A DNA stretch of 60,000 bases from Takakia lepidozioides (GCA_030704615.1 CM060734.1:932001-992000), one strand, 5' to 3'; positions 21,658-32,890 are shown, counted from the stretch's first letter. The notes: generated by a model not told the origin, from the letters alone. Numbers and translations: made by a program.

Positions 21658-23519
21658 TTTGCAGTATCATCCCACCTGCCAGCTGCGGCATAGATGTTTG
21701 ATAGCAACACATAAGTCGCGCCATCCTGTTCATCCCACTAGAGGATAGATGTTGCCGTTCAGCCATCTCCACATTGCCATGGATTCTGCAGGCACCAAGC
21801 AAGGCCTTCCACACCACAACATCTGGATTTCAGTAGGCCAGTGTGGCTGCATGCAGAGAGAACACATATAAAGGTGATACTGTCCGGCTTCAAGCATTTC
21901 TTTTGCATTCCTTCAAATAGTTGCAGGACCTCCCTATGACAACCATGCTGGGCATATCCTGCGATCATCGCATTCCATGACACCACATTTCATTCAGCCA
22001 TATTGTCAAATACTCACTTTGCATCCTCACTGCACCCACATTTCACATACATGTCCACCAGGGCAGCGTCCAGAATGACATTTGGTACAGTTCCAGCTTT
22101 GATGATGTCACCATGGCGCACCTCTTTACTGGAATGCCATGCATCCATGCCTCCATGGAACACCATGCTCTGCCAGGCTTGCAAACACACACAAACATGA
22201 TATGGTCGGGCTTCACCCCTTCCCCCAGGCCTCCATCCCGCGCTCTGCTGTGCATATCCTGCAAGCATGGTGTTCCATGACACCAAATCTCATTCAGCCA
22301 TATTGTTGAACACTCCCTCCACATCCTCAATGCTCCCACATTTGGCATACATGTCTACGATGGTATTGTTCAGAATCACATCTGGTACAATTCCAGCTTT
22401 GGCGATGCAACCATGCACCTCTTTGCCCTTTTCCAGGGCTGCCAGGCTTGCACACGCAGTGCAAACGCACACAAACGTGATGTGGTCGAGCTTCACCCCT
22501 TTGCACATCATTCCAAGGCCTCCATCCCGCGCCCCTGCTGTGCATACCCTGCAAGCATTGAGTTCCATGACACCACATCTCGTTCAACCGTAGTCTTGAA
22601 AACTCCCTTCGCATCCTTAATGCACCCACATTTGGCATACATGTCCACCAGGGCAGTGTTCAGGATGACATCTGGCACAATTCCAGCTTTGACGATGTCG
22701 CCATGGGCCTCTTTCCCCTTTTCCAGAGCTGCCAGGCTTGCAAACACAAACAAATGTGATGTGGTTGGGCTTCACCCCTTCGCACATCATTTGCTTATAG
22801 GTCTGCAAAGCCTCTATCCCGCACCCTTGCTGTGCATATCATGCAATCATCGCACTCCACAACACCACATCTCGTTCAGCCATACTGTCGAACACTCCCT
22901 TAGCATCCTTGATGCACCCACATTTGACATACATGTCCACCAGGGCAGTGTTCAGCATGACACCGGGTACAATTCCAGATTTGACGATGCAACCATGGAC
23001 CTCTTTGCACTTTTCCAGGCTGCCAGGCTTGCACACGCACTGCAAACGCACACAAACATGATGTGGTTGAGCTTCACCCCTTCCCCCATCATTTGCTGAT
23101 AGGTCTCCAAAGCCCCATCCCGCGCCCCTGCTGTGCACACCCTGCAAGCATCGTGTTCCACGACACCACATCTCGTTCAGCCATAGGTTGAACACTCCCT
23201 TGGCATCCTCAATGCTCCCACATTTGGCATACATGTCCACCAGAGCAGTGTTCAGGATGACATCTGGTACAATTGATGATGTCACCATGGATCTCTTTGC
23301 CAGGGCTGCCAGACGCACTGCAAACGCACAGAAATGTTATGTGGGCGGTTTCACCCCTTCCCCCATCATTTGCTCATAGGTCTCCAAAGCCTCCATCCCG
23401 CACCCCTGCTGTGCATACCCTGCAAACATCACAATCCACCACACCACATCTCGCTCAGCCATAGTGTTCAGAATGACAGGTAATCTGACAGGCATTCACC
23501 TTTTTGCCTCGGTTGTCCC
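21658..23519 (-). pseudogene. PLS-class PPR gene fragment (RNA-editing-factor type), broken
   Basis: Five tandem modules of 277-301 bp (near 23236, 22935, 22647, 22352 and 22075). Each encodes a PPR P-L-S triplet with phrases such as DVILNTALVDMYAKCGSIED, ERDVVSWN and GVKPNHITFVCV. At the left end are LSACSHTGLL and the E-motif VVVWKALLGACRIHGNVEMAE (21700-21820). Proteins of this class bind organellar transcripts and, with E/DYW ends, direct C-to-U editing. All modules are cut by frameshifts and stops; no introns are seen. No DYW domain and no N-terminus are present, so it is a captured fragment inside telomeric element unit B. Confidence 0.9.
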
Positions 23520-23813
23520 ACTGAAATGCAACTGCAAACCTATGCAAGAGGCAAATGTGCGTATGAGAACTATTTCACTGGATGCACAGGAGAATAAGAA
23601 CCCTATCTCTGTTTTGCAAGAGAATGGACACACTAGGAACAACTTAGATGCAAATCTCACATGCACTACTCGAAAGGGAGTTTATGGCATGCCGTATAGA
23701 CACAGAGCACATGATCTAAAGCAGGGGATACAAACGCATCTAAAACTCGACAACTTCAAAGGGTGAGACAACGAGGCAAGATCATGCAAAGTAGTAAAGC
23801 CAAATCTTTATAG

Positions 23814-23857
23814 ACCCCAGACTAGTTTCGCTCAGCGCGTGAGCTCATCAGTGGGAA
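23814..23857 (-). ncRNA. Type I hammerhead ribozyme, unit B
   Basis: Same core and stems as the unit A copy. Gypsy-3 is inserted 17 bp beyond its 5' side, separating the ribozyme from its TATA box (35507 region). Confidence 0.85.
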
Positions 23858-23874
23858 AGAAAAGGAATGAGATG

Positions 23875-23960
23875 TCGTGCGCATACATATCGCTACACAA
23901 CTACATCGCTGTCCAAACCACACCACACATATATATGCACAATAAAGTAGTCTGCCACAA
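23875..23960 (-). repeat. 3' LTR of Gypsy-3 (about 86 bp)
   Basis: In sense it starts TGTGGCAGACTAC after the CTAGGGGGGCGAT polypurine tract and ends GCGCACGACA at the target site. Start and end match the Gypsy-1 LTR copies; the middle is more diverged and contains an ATATATATG run. Confidence 0.65.
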
Positions 23961-24218
23961 TCGCCCCCCTAGCTGGTGGATAGGTCCCTCTAACTCTAGA
24001 TAGCTACAATATGTAATAGCCACAGCCGTCCTAAGTCCCCTATCACTGTCCCTATTGTACTCAAATTCTATAGACCAAGAGGCCGGGTACAAGAGTAGCC
24101 CCATCGTTAGTCGCCGTCTTGCAATCTGTGAATTTGAGCCAGGACTTCGTGTATTCAAGGTATCTTGTAGCTGGGCCTTGCGTTGCTTGTTAGCCTTCCA
24201 TGGTTGTATCCACTCCCA

Positions 24219-25303
24219 CTATCCAATGCATTGTGGACATAACCAATCCCCATCCGGAACCATCTCAAGAGGTGGAGTCAAGCATCCCATATGCCAACCT
24301 CTAGAGCATCGATCACACACCAGCATGGTGGCTGCCCCTTTAGCAGACCCACACAACATGCACCTCAAACCAGCAGATACCACTGCCAGGTTTGGGTCAA
24401 TCCTGCCATCGACATTCGGAAGGTGACATGGCGCACAATTACGCACATGGTCCTTCCAAGTTATGCCATCCCGACCCTCCAAGACCAAGACGCCTGAGGG
24501 CAAGACCTCTTGAACCCTCAAAATAACACGTCCTGCAGTCACATCCAGGGTCGTAGGAGCAGTTTGCTGCAGATAGACATAGTCACCAGGGTTGAATCTC
24601 CGGACCCCAGGACGATAGCCCCCACCACGTATGGTAGCATACCTCAACGTATCACGGTGTTGTGCAATGGCAAGGTTCTCGAAAGCCATGGGCATGGCTC
24701 TCTTGAACAACTCTGAACGCTGCTCACATGCACGTGCCCACACGTCCGGATCGTCAAGGTTAAGAACTGTAGCAGCTTCTCTGCGAATGGATGTAGGCAA
24801 ATCCGGCTCTCGGCCAAAGAGAAGAAAATATGGTGAGAAGGAGGCAAGTGATGCTTGTTTGCTGAACCTGTAGCCCATGGCTAACCAGGGTAACTGAAGG
24901 TCCCAATCTCCTAGGTGTCCCTTCTGCAAGCCATACTTGCGCAAACCCCTCTTTACTGTCTGAACAAATCTCTCTGCCAAGCCATCGGCCTCAGGATGAT
25001 CCCGAGAAGTGGTGCGGTGGTCTATCAAGGCCTTGTTACACAAAGCCTGAAACTCCCCAAGAACTCTCTCCCTTGGTCCGTGAGTACCTCAGCTGGAGCA
25101 CCGAATCGGCTAAGCACACAATCCAAGAATGCATACGCAACTCCCTCACTAGCCTTATCAGGCAATGGAACCAATTCAATCCACTTGGAGAAGTGCTCCA
25201 CCATCACCAACACATACTTGTTGTGGCGCATGGTCAGTGGCAACGGCCCTGCGAAGTCAAGACTCCACCTGTAGCCCAATCCCATGATCGGAAGAGGGTG
25301 CAA
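24219..25303 (-). pseudogene. Gypsy-3 integrase C-terminal half with PHD finger
   Basis: Two frames joined by a frameshift near 25040. The integrase core shows WSLDFAGPLP (first D), LTDQGREFLG (second D) and HPEADGLAER (E). The tail has NPGDYVYLQ, an SH3-like strand-rich part and then a C4HC3 PHD finger (about 24366-24225; C-x2-C, C-x2-C, WH-x2-C, DWLC-x2-C). The tail is intact here, without the two stops of Gypsy-1, so this reading confirms that the PHD finger is in frame with integrase. Confidence 0.88.
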
Positions 25304-26196
25304 TTGTGGAGTAGGGCGTTGAATGAAGCACGCACCCTGTCACACACCATGCACCTAGCCACAAATTGTTGCACCTCTGTGTGCATACCACGCCACCAAT
25401 ACTGCCCCTGCAGTAGACTATGAGTGCGTCGCACCCCAAAATGCCCCAACTCCTCATGGGCATGCCGCACTAACCGTGCCCGCTGTGTTGGGTGAGGCAC
25501 AATCCTCACTCGACCATCCTCCCACACTCGGAGCAGGTGTGTTTCCTCCCACTTGAACCTCTTGGCTCGTTGTAGGATCCGATCCCTCTCTTTGGCAGTC
25601 ACAGTGGCTGTAGTGTCTCCAGTGCGGAGGGAGTCCAACACAATTGAATCCTCATGTATATCTTTGGCGCCACCTTGCTCATTGCTGGCCTCAGGGTCCT
25701 CAGACACTTGATCTACAGTCATCCCTGTTGCAGGTCCAACCTGGCCTTCCGCTGCCAAGATACACAGAAATGCAGATGCATGCCATCCGGGCACCATCTC
25801 CTCGTCCGTCTCACCATGCCACCGAGCTCCAGTGTCATCCTGCTGGCTCGTGCATGGATTGCGACTCAACCCATCTGCATTGCAATTGACCAAACCCGGT
25901 CGATGCACCACCTGAAAGTCATACTCTTGAAGTATGAGTGCCCACCGTGCAAGCTTCCCCGTAAGTTTGTCTGACTCCATCAACCACTTGAGTGGTTGGT
26001 GATCCGTGACAAGGGTGAAGAGGTTGCCGTATAGATAGCACCTGAAGTGTGCCATGGCCCACACTGCAGCTAAGCATTCTCCCTCATATGAGCTATACTT
26101 AGACTCTGCAGCATTGTTCGAGCGGCTAGCATAAGCCACTACAAACTCTCTTCCCTCATCATCCACCTGTGTGAGCACCGCTCCAAGCCCCAGCAT
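25234..26196 (-). pseudogene. Gypsy-3 RNase H and integrase N-terminal half
   Basis: 320 open codons. RNase H: LGLGAVLTQ (start of the domain), AYASRSNNAAESKYSSYEGE, TDHQPLKWLM, NADGLSRN. An acidic linker of about 80 residues follows, then the integrase zinc-binding domain with HAHEELGHFG (the two H) and CMVCD (the two C). It runs into the core in another frame at about 25300. Confidence 0.85.
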
Positions 26197-26342
26197 GCTC
26201 CAATCTGTATGCAGCTGGAAAGGACGCCCCCTGATAGGTCATCTCAAGATGGGCGCCGAGGTCAACCTCGCCTTGAGCTCTTGAAAAGCTTGTTCTTGCT
26301 CATCTTCCCACTGCCACTCCTGGTCCACCTTGGTCAGCTTGG

Positions 26343-27294
26343 TTAGAGCCTTTGCAATGGCACTAAATCCTTAACAAACCGTCTATAATAGTTTGCTAAC
26401 CCCATGAAAGCTCGAACTCGGCTCACATCCGTGGGGCGTGGAACCTGTGCAATGGACTCTACCTTAGTCTGTTGTACCCCCAATCCTCCAGGATATATCA
26501 TGTGACCCAGATACTCAATCTGGTTGTGGAAAAACTTGCACTTGCCCGGATGTAACTTCAATCCGTGCGTCCTCAAGCGCTCAAATACCCCCTGAAGGTG
26601 TCTCTCATGCTCCTCCACCGTAGCACTAAAGATGATGATGTCATCTATGTAGCACCGAGCAAACTCCACCCCTGCTAGAATCCTGTCCATGACTCTTTGA
26701 AACTTAGCGGGAGCGTTTTTAAGCCCAAATGGTAAGAACCGCCACTGGTATAGGCAATCCTTCCCGTGCTCATTGATCCCCCAGAATGCCGTCTTTTGCT
26801 TATCCGCCTCCTTGATCGGCAACTGGTGATATCCGGATCGTAAATCCAACGTGCTAAAGACCATGGAATGCCCAATGGCATCAAAGATCTCCTCTGGTGT
26901 CGGCATGGCATACCTATCGGACTTGGTCTGACGATTTACAGGCCGGTAATCACCGCACATACGTCTCTCCGTCCAATTGCCATAGACATCCTTCTTGGCT
27001 CATCACTGTGGCTGAAGCATACTCTCCACCAGAGAGCTCCACCAAACCTGCCTCCCAGAGATCTTGAGTCCTCATCTGAATCAAAGACCTCTCCATGTCA
27101 CTGTATCTATAGGGTCTCCGAAAGATTGGCGTGTCAGTGGCCAACTCAATACGGATCTCTTGACCCTTCAGTGCTCCCAAGTCTTTCAAACTGAAGGCAA
27201 AGCAATTCCTGTGAGCCCTCAGGAACCGCCATATACGTCGTCTCTCTCCTCCGGTGACAATGGGTCCAATGTCAGGCTCCCAATTGTGCTCCAT
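26343..27294 (-). pseudogene. Gypsy-3 reverse transcriptase
   Basis: Two frames with a shift near 26995. Visible RT blocks: LATDTPIFRRPYRYSD, MCGDYRPVNRQ, FSTLDLRSGYHQ (first catalytic D), YQWRFLPFGLKNAPAKFQRVMD, the YIDDIIIFS catalytic box (26630-26660), HPGKCKFF, EYLGHMI and VRAFMGLANYYRRFV. All RT catalytic residues are retained. It is a complete palm and thumb, unlike Gypsy-1. Confidence 0.88.
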
Positions 27295-27348
27295 AACTGC
27301 AACCTTAAGTCCAGTGGGCTTAGGGATAGAGGACGCGTCCCGTGGTTG

Positions 27349-28640
27349 CTATGCTGCAACCTCTTGAGCAGTACTTCCTTCCTGCTCAGTCAATGACAAG
27401 GCCTCATCCTGCCCCATCATCTCATCATTGAGAACCTCCTCATCCCGAGAAGAATCCCCAACCTCATCCATCACAGCTGCTTTGGCTGCCAACTCCCTCT
27501 GAACCTCGAGCACCTCCCACGTGTGCCATGGATGTCTACACCCCGTGGTCCTCACCGACTCGCCCCCACTCGCTGCCTGTACCGTCTCGGTAGGCAGAGA
27601 GACCGTCAAGGGAAGTGCACTCCGCACTCTACGTTGCTCAGGCATAGCCAAGCTGATAATCCAGGTCAAGCAATTGAGATCCATTGCTTGCCCCAACACC
27701 TGACGACGTGATGCCTCAGAAAGAGAAGGCACCGCCGTGGTCCCAGTGGAAAACCCCATAGCCCGCTCTCACTCATCGGCATTAGGCTCCACTAACTGCT
27801 GCAACTGATTATCCCACAGGAGGCCAGGTCCACCATCCCGAAAAGCATGGGATCCTGAGAAGCTGAGCAGTGTAGGTAATGCTGTCTCGTGGTTGACCCA
27901 CCCTGTTGACCACTGCCAAAGGCGAACGGTCATCGTGTCTCACACGTTGAGACTGCCTCCCTGTGTCCAAAATGCCATCCACGGTGAGGTGGGCTGACCG
28001 CTGCACCCCATCAAATGCATGCTTGAGCAGTGCGGGTGGCATCAAGTTAGTCCACCAAAGCCGTGGACGATGAGCCCGTGACCCCACTGCAGCTGCATCC
28101 AGCAACGCTGCTGACCCAAGCCACGACCGGACTTGATGCACACTGGCCATCACCCTGGCCCGAGAATCACCCATCAGTGGCACATTCTCCAAGATGTATG
28201 CTGGAGATACAGCTTGATGAAGCTGCAAGTGGGCGCAAAACCCGTACCATACCATCCTCAAAACAACACCCGTCCTTGAGTCTCCAACCCTTGCCATGCC
28301 CGGCTTGATGACATCCCTTGGTAGGGGCCAACCTGCCACTACCAGATCAATGGAGCCAACCTGCTCCAAATCCGGCGCCCCCAGCAACGAAATGTCGGCT
28401 GGCAAGGCTTGTTGGTATCCCGAACTGCAGATACTGGCAACAAAGCAGGTACTACTGCTATACAAACCAATAAAACAACTGAGCCCATTGCGCAGTGAGA
28501 CGCTTCGTGCAGTCTCATCCCTCTCCACTACAGGAACGCCTTACTTGCACACACCTCTATAGCACAGCAGCCAATCGGTGCTGATTCCCTCCAAACAAGT
28601 CCAGAAGGCAAATGCCTTCTTGGATATTGCCACACAATAG
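27349..28640 (-). pseudogene. Cytosine-5 DNA methyltransferase inside Gypsy-3, frame-broken
   Basis: The motifs of a C5-methyltransferase appear in the order I to X on the minus strand. Motif I is LDLFGG (28604-28587; SAM binding). ERDETARSV lies at 28527-28496, then LPADI...IDLVVAGWP, the motif IV region (28335-28312), ENV of motif VI (28189-28181) and GSRAHRPRLWWTNL of motif VIII (28085-28043). VNRVGQPR is at about 27900. After a frameshift come the motif IX/X phrases ALPTLLSF and DGGPGLLWD, then MGFSTGTT at 27759 and a helical end. At least three frameshifts are present, and the catalytic PC pair is not readable: one frame gives P-L, the neighbouring frame Y-Q-G-M-S. The order is non-permuted, unlike plant DRM enzymes, and closer to DNMT3. 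It would transfer a methyl group to cytosine C5. An acidic linker (27560-27349) joins it to RT. Confidence 0.85.
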
Positions 28641-28699
28641 GTGTGGTATCCAATGGTGACAACTGAGGTGGTCCTGGTGCAATACCGCACTCTCCCTCA

Positions 28700-30075
28700 C
28701 TCTACCGCACTACTCTCTCCTCCTCCTGTCCTCCCCAAAAGCCTCTACCCAGGCTTGTTGCAACCGTTCGATCACAACTGCTGCAAATCCTTGCTCGTAC
28801 CCACATGGAGTTGTGAGCAACCAAAGCAGACAACCCCACCATACCATGCATGTCAATCCTGCTTCTGCTGGAGGTGGCACTCTCTGCATGGGCATGCCTT
28901 CCAGCAACTCTCGGGCCAACTAATGCAGCTGTAAAGGCGGCTAGTGTGGCATGTTGCCCCGCGGGCAGCCGCAATAACCCCAATGAATGTTACAGGGAGC
29001 TGTGCACGACGACCATCCCCTGACTGCCATCCAGTCTATAGAATGCTGACTCCTCCCAAAAGTCCGGGTGAAGCCTATGGGTTACCTGCACTGCCCCACC
29101 AACGAGGACATCGTAAGAGACCGCGTCTGTCCACAATGCCTTGGCTCGCATTACTGAGCCATCGATAGGATGATCCGGCTGCAGTCTAATGGCCAAACTG
29201 ATGTCGTGTCATGCCCCCGAGCCTGCGCTGATCCTCCCAGAGATGTCTGTATCGGAAGGACAAGGCTCCATATCCGCCTCGATAAGGCCCAACCACCTGC
29301 AATAGCACTCCTGCCCAACATCAGTGGCTGAGCTCCCGAGTCCAACAAGACCCGCAGTGGCGGTACTTCTTGCCTGCCGGTCCACTCAAAGAGAAAAATG
29401 CCATCCTGGTTTGTCAACACAAACAACTCCAGTGTGTCACCGTGGCGCGCTCCAGGCTGGCCTAGCTGGCAGCTCCGTCAACCTGGCAGCTGCGCTTGCC
29501 ATGGCGCAGCCGTGGCAGTCTTGACCCTCAAATCCGAGGATCCCTCTGCCACTTACAACCTTCCAGTAACTCCGCAGAAGATGAAGTGACTCCCCACTCT
29601 CACAGAGTGTTGCTGCTAGTCTGAACACTGCAGCTGGTCTTACCCCCGGCCCCGGTGTCGCAATCATGGTTGCCGAGAACGTGGGGCTTTGACACACAGA
29701 GGTGGCTACTCCCAAACACAACACACCGGCTGCACTAGCCTTGGCAGCAGGTGTCAGTTGCCGCACGTGTAGCTCTCCCCAATGGCATAGAAAACCTCCA
29801 CCTCGGTAACAGTCCGGGCGAGAACTAGGTGCCATGGATGGTGTTGACACTGTCTCCGCCAAGGTGAATGACTGAGGCAGCCTCGCTCCGACGGCTTGCC
29901 TCTCCCCCGTTGTGGATCCAATCTCCACCTCTGCACCTCGTGGCTCAGGAACTCGTGCTGCTCTTGAGTCACGGCTGCAACAGACTCCACCTGCACTAGT
30001 GGTAGTGCTGCTTTGCTCCGCACCTGAATCCCATGCCTCCCATATCTCCTCCCTCAGGAGCAGGAGGTGGACCAT
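28700..30075 (-). pseudogene. Gypsy-3 protease region
   Basis: The aspartic protease signature LRVLLDSGAQPLMLG is read at about 29355-29310, with IFLFEWTGRQ just before it. A serine/alanine-rich linker (30075-29437) precedes it. Downstream frames (29196-28990, 28983-28702) continue as a broken domain up to the methyltransferase and contain a VTFIGVIAAARG-like strand. Retroviral-type proteases cut the polyprotein. The frame changes at least three times here, so exact domain ends are uncertain. Confidence 0.65.
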
Positions 30076-30324
30076 CCCGCCTGGAGCCGGTACCGCCCTG
30101 AGCTATAGCCATGGCCAGCGAGCCTCTGCTCTAGCTGCTGAAGCCGATTGGCCATGCCTTGGTCCACACCCGGACCTCCGCGTCCTTGGCCATGTGGAGC
30201 TTGCCCTTGGCCTGCACCTCGTGCCCCGACCACCTCGTCCTCTTTGGGCTGGTCCACCTCGCCCCCGGCCACCATTATTCCCTTGGAAACTGGCCTGGGC
30301 GCAACTCAGGATGCAATCATAACA

Positions 30325-31618
30325 CTAACACTGGCATCTCCATGCCCATAACTTGCCGCAATGCCCCACACTGCAAACTGTGCAGCTGTGCTTGTGCCCG
30401 GTCTTTTGCCACTCCTCTGGGCAATCTCTCTTGACATGGGGTCCTCCACATGTCCAACATATCACCCCTAGTTGCTGTTGGCCTGCAAAAGATGCCACGG
30501 GCCTCTGCACCTGAGGTCCCCTATAAGCTCCATGGAACTTGGGCTGGGCAACCTTGCCCCCCTGACCACACTGTTGGGCAGTCCCTTGTGCCTGTGGGCT
30601 GACAGCTGTGCCCCGTGCAGGCATGTCCTTGCCAAATCCAATTGTAACAACTCGCTCCTCCACCATGTTGAGCTCAATCCGCTCAGCCTGCAGAAACACA
30701 TCTGCTAATGTGGGTTGGGCTGCTTGTAACAGGGTTGCATCTCGCACCCTTCTCTTGAGCTCCTTGTCCAGAATTCCATACCAAAACTGGATTGCCTGAG
30801 CTTCAGTAACCCCTTGGGTCACACTTATCAAGCGCCTCATACGAGTGTACGCCTCTTGCAGGCTCTCACTGGGTTTGCGCTGGAAGTCTTGCAAACTTCG
30901 CAGCTCTCTTCTCTGTCCGTACACCTTGGTAGTTCCTCCGCAACTCCTGGAAGAACTCCACCACCGGGTTGAATCTAGGCACATGTGTTGTAGTCGTGGC
31001 AGGAGGAGTAGTAGCACCTTTTGAACTGGTACCACCTACAGAAGTACCAGCACTACTTGCTCCACTACTAGTGCTGGCAGTGGGAGCTATTGGTACTGAT
31101 GCAGCTACTGGTCGCGTCGTGCCTCGAGTAATGGAGACGTAGTCAGGTGACCAATACATCCTCCACTCCTCAATCTCCGCTTCATGTCCTCGCCTGAACT
31201 CGTGGTAATCGTCCATAGGCGGGCCTTCAAATGCTGGAACAGTCCCTTCCACGCCATGAATGGGGTGAATAGCTGTGGATTGCTCCATCTGCTGCAAATC
31301 ACACCAGCTGTCGAACTCCTGGATAAAGTCATCCAACTCGATTGTGCCCACAGCTCCAGAGTACCTACGAGGCCCCTTGGTAGCTCCATACATCTCCTCC
31401 ATGTCGTCCCACAACAATGGCGAATGAAAGTGCACACCTGTTGATGAAGCCTCCGAGTCTGTGTCTGACTCTACAGTAATTGAGGGTGGCGGTGAAGGTG
31501 GTCTGAACCGAATACCTCGTCTTGTGAACCCACTCTCACTGTTACTGCCTGTAGCCGTACTCCCCTCAAAACCCTTGGGTAACTCCGTAATGACACTCAC
31601 AATGTGCACCTCCTCCAC
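30325..31618 (-). pseudogene. Gypsy-3 Gag with zinc knuckle
   Basis: The first frame starts at the ATG at 31618 and gives about 250 codons: serine/proline-rich N-terminus, then the gag entry VGTIELDDFIQEFDSWC and PRFNPVVEFFQELRRNY. A frameshift near 30940 moves to LRSLQDFQRKPSESLQEAYTR and FWYGILDKELKRRV, typical of the retrotransposon Gag capsid domain. A zinc knuckle C-W-T-C-G-G-P-H-V-K-R-D-C follows at about 30467-30429; its spacing is C-x2-C-x3-H-x4-C, one residue shorter than usual. A second C/H cluster follows. Gag packages the RNA. Confidence 0.75.
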
Positions 31619-32140
31619 GTAACACTATAAAGCTCTAGTACTAATCTAATAGTGACACGGGTGGGCACCTGTTGCAGTTTAAGGGTCATATCCCAATGGC
31701 TCAGGGCACCTGCACCTGCATCCACCGCAAGAACTCATATGGTTGGCTGGTCATCAACCCAGCCTCACCATAGAAGAAACACTGGTGGTCTTGCTGGTCA
31801 TCACTCCAGCCTCACCACCGACAGCATACTCTAGGATTGACTGGTGATCAAATCCGGCCTAATCCCTATGAAAGCAAGCGCCCACACAAAACCAACACAT
31901 GGCGCACAGTCAAGCATGCAGGTGTTGGGGGGGGATCCAAACACAAGAAATCAAAACATCAACACCCCCACACCAAAATCCAGCTGCAATGCTGATCCTG
32001 CAGAATATCCCAGCCCAAAACCCCGGACTGACTGGCCTCCACCAAGAGAGGCTTTGGCAACTACGAGTACAAGGTAATGAAAATAGTACAGAGATGGAGG
32101 GGAAGAATAGAAGCCCGCCCAAGCAAGATCTAATCCTGAT

Positions 32141-32890
32141 CTATGCTATCAACTTCCAGACTTCTCTCAAAGTGCCTCGCTCTGCTTGATGATAAGGTGT
32201 AGGAGGTATATCTATGTCCAGAAACCTGCCACTAACCTTGTCCCAAGCTACAGTAGCTCGCTCTAACCAACCCTCCTCATCTTTCTGCCAGGTAGAGACA
32301 AAGCAATACTCCCCTATCTCCCGCTCACTGAACACTAAAGAAAACAAAGGTAGGGTCTGATAGTCTCTCAACTCGAAAGCTTTGAGACGGTTGCGGGTGT
32401 CCTCATTGCGAATGACTGCATCTCCTTCACGCACAACAAACATGTCATTGCTGATGAACCCCCGCTCGTGGTTGCCCTGTGCAGAGCGTATCCGGCTGCA
32501 ACCGTGTATGATTGCACAAACTTGTGTAGCTCCTGCTCCTCTGCTCCAGTACACCACGGCCTTGTGGCCGAACACCTTGGTCCCCGGGGCTGTCTTTGGC
32601 TGTGTTCCAAGCCTAGCTTTCACCCACTTTGGTATTTCACTTACAGCTGCAGAACTGCTGGCTCCAACATAGTTCTGACTGTCCAAGGCGATATTGAGGC
32701 CCTCAACGCCAACTACAGCAGTCTGTTGTCTACTGCTAATGCCTGACTCCCAGTATGCAATCAACTCGTCCAACTGTTCTCCACTCAAATCAGTCTGAGT
32801 TCCTTGGGAAACATAAATCATATCCCCTTGTGTGCACAGGCTAAGAGAAGAGACCTGCCCGTCAATTACGTCCTCATTTCCCCCAGCCAT
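32141..32890 (-). CDS. Unknown 249-codon ORF upstream of Gag
   Basis: A complete frame from ATG (32890) to TGA on the same strand as Gypsy-3 and about 520 bp upstream of Gag. Unlike the other genes of the element it has no frameshift. Visible parts: acidic N-terminus, KVFGHKAVVYWSRGAGATQVCAIIHGC in the centre, an FVVREGDAVIRNEDTRNRLKAFELRDY segment and a C-terminal GEYCFVSTWQKDEEGWLERATVAWDKVSGRFLDIDIP. It has no zinc knuckle or transmembrane segment. The mixed alpha/beta composition suggests a folded domain; I do not recognise it. It may be an accessory protein of the element or part of a captured host gene. Confidence 0.55.
   Translation of the reverse strand: MAGGNEDVIDGQVSSLSLCTQGDMIYVSQGTQTDLSGEQLDELIAYWESGISSRQQTAVVGVEGLNIALDSQNYVGASSSAAVSEIPKWVKARLGTQPKTAPGTKVFGHKAVVYWSRGAGATQVCAIIHGCSRIRSAQGNHERGFISNDMFVVREGDAVIRNEDTRNRLKAFELRDYQTLPLFSLVFSEREIGEYCFVSTWQKDEEGWLERATVAWDKVSGRFLDIDIPPTPYHQAERGTLREVWKLIA

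Noticed and set aside
24219-24600. Chromodomain at the end of the Gypsy-3 polyprotein
   Set aside because: I looked for the aromatic cage pattern expected in chromoviruses. The tail instead shows a C4HC3 PHD finger.
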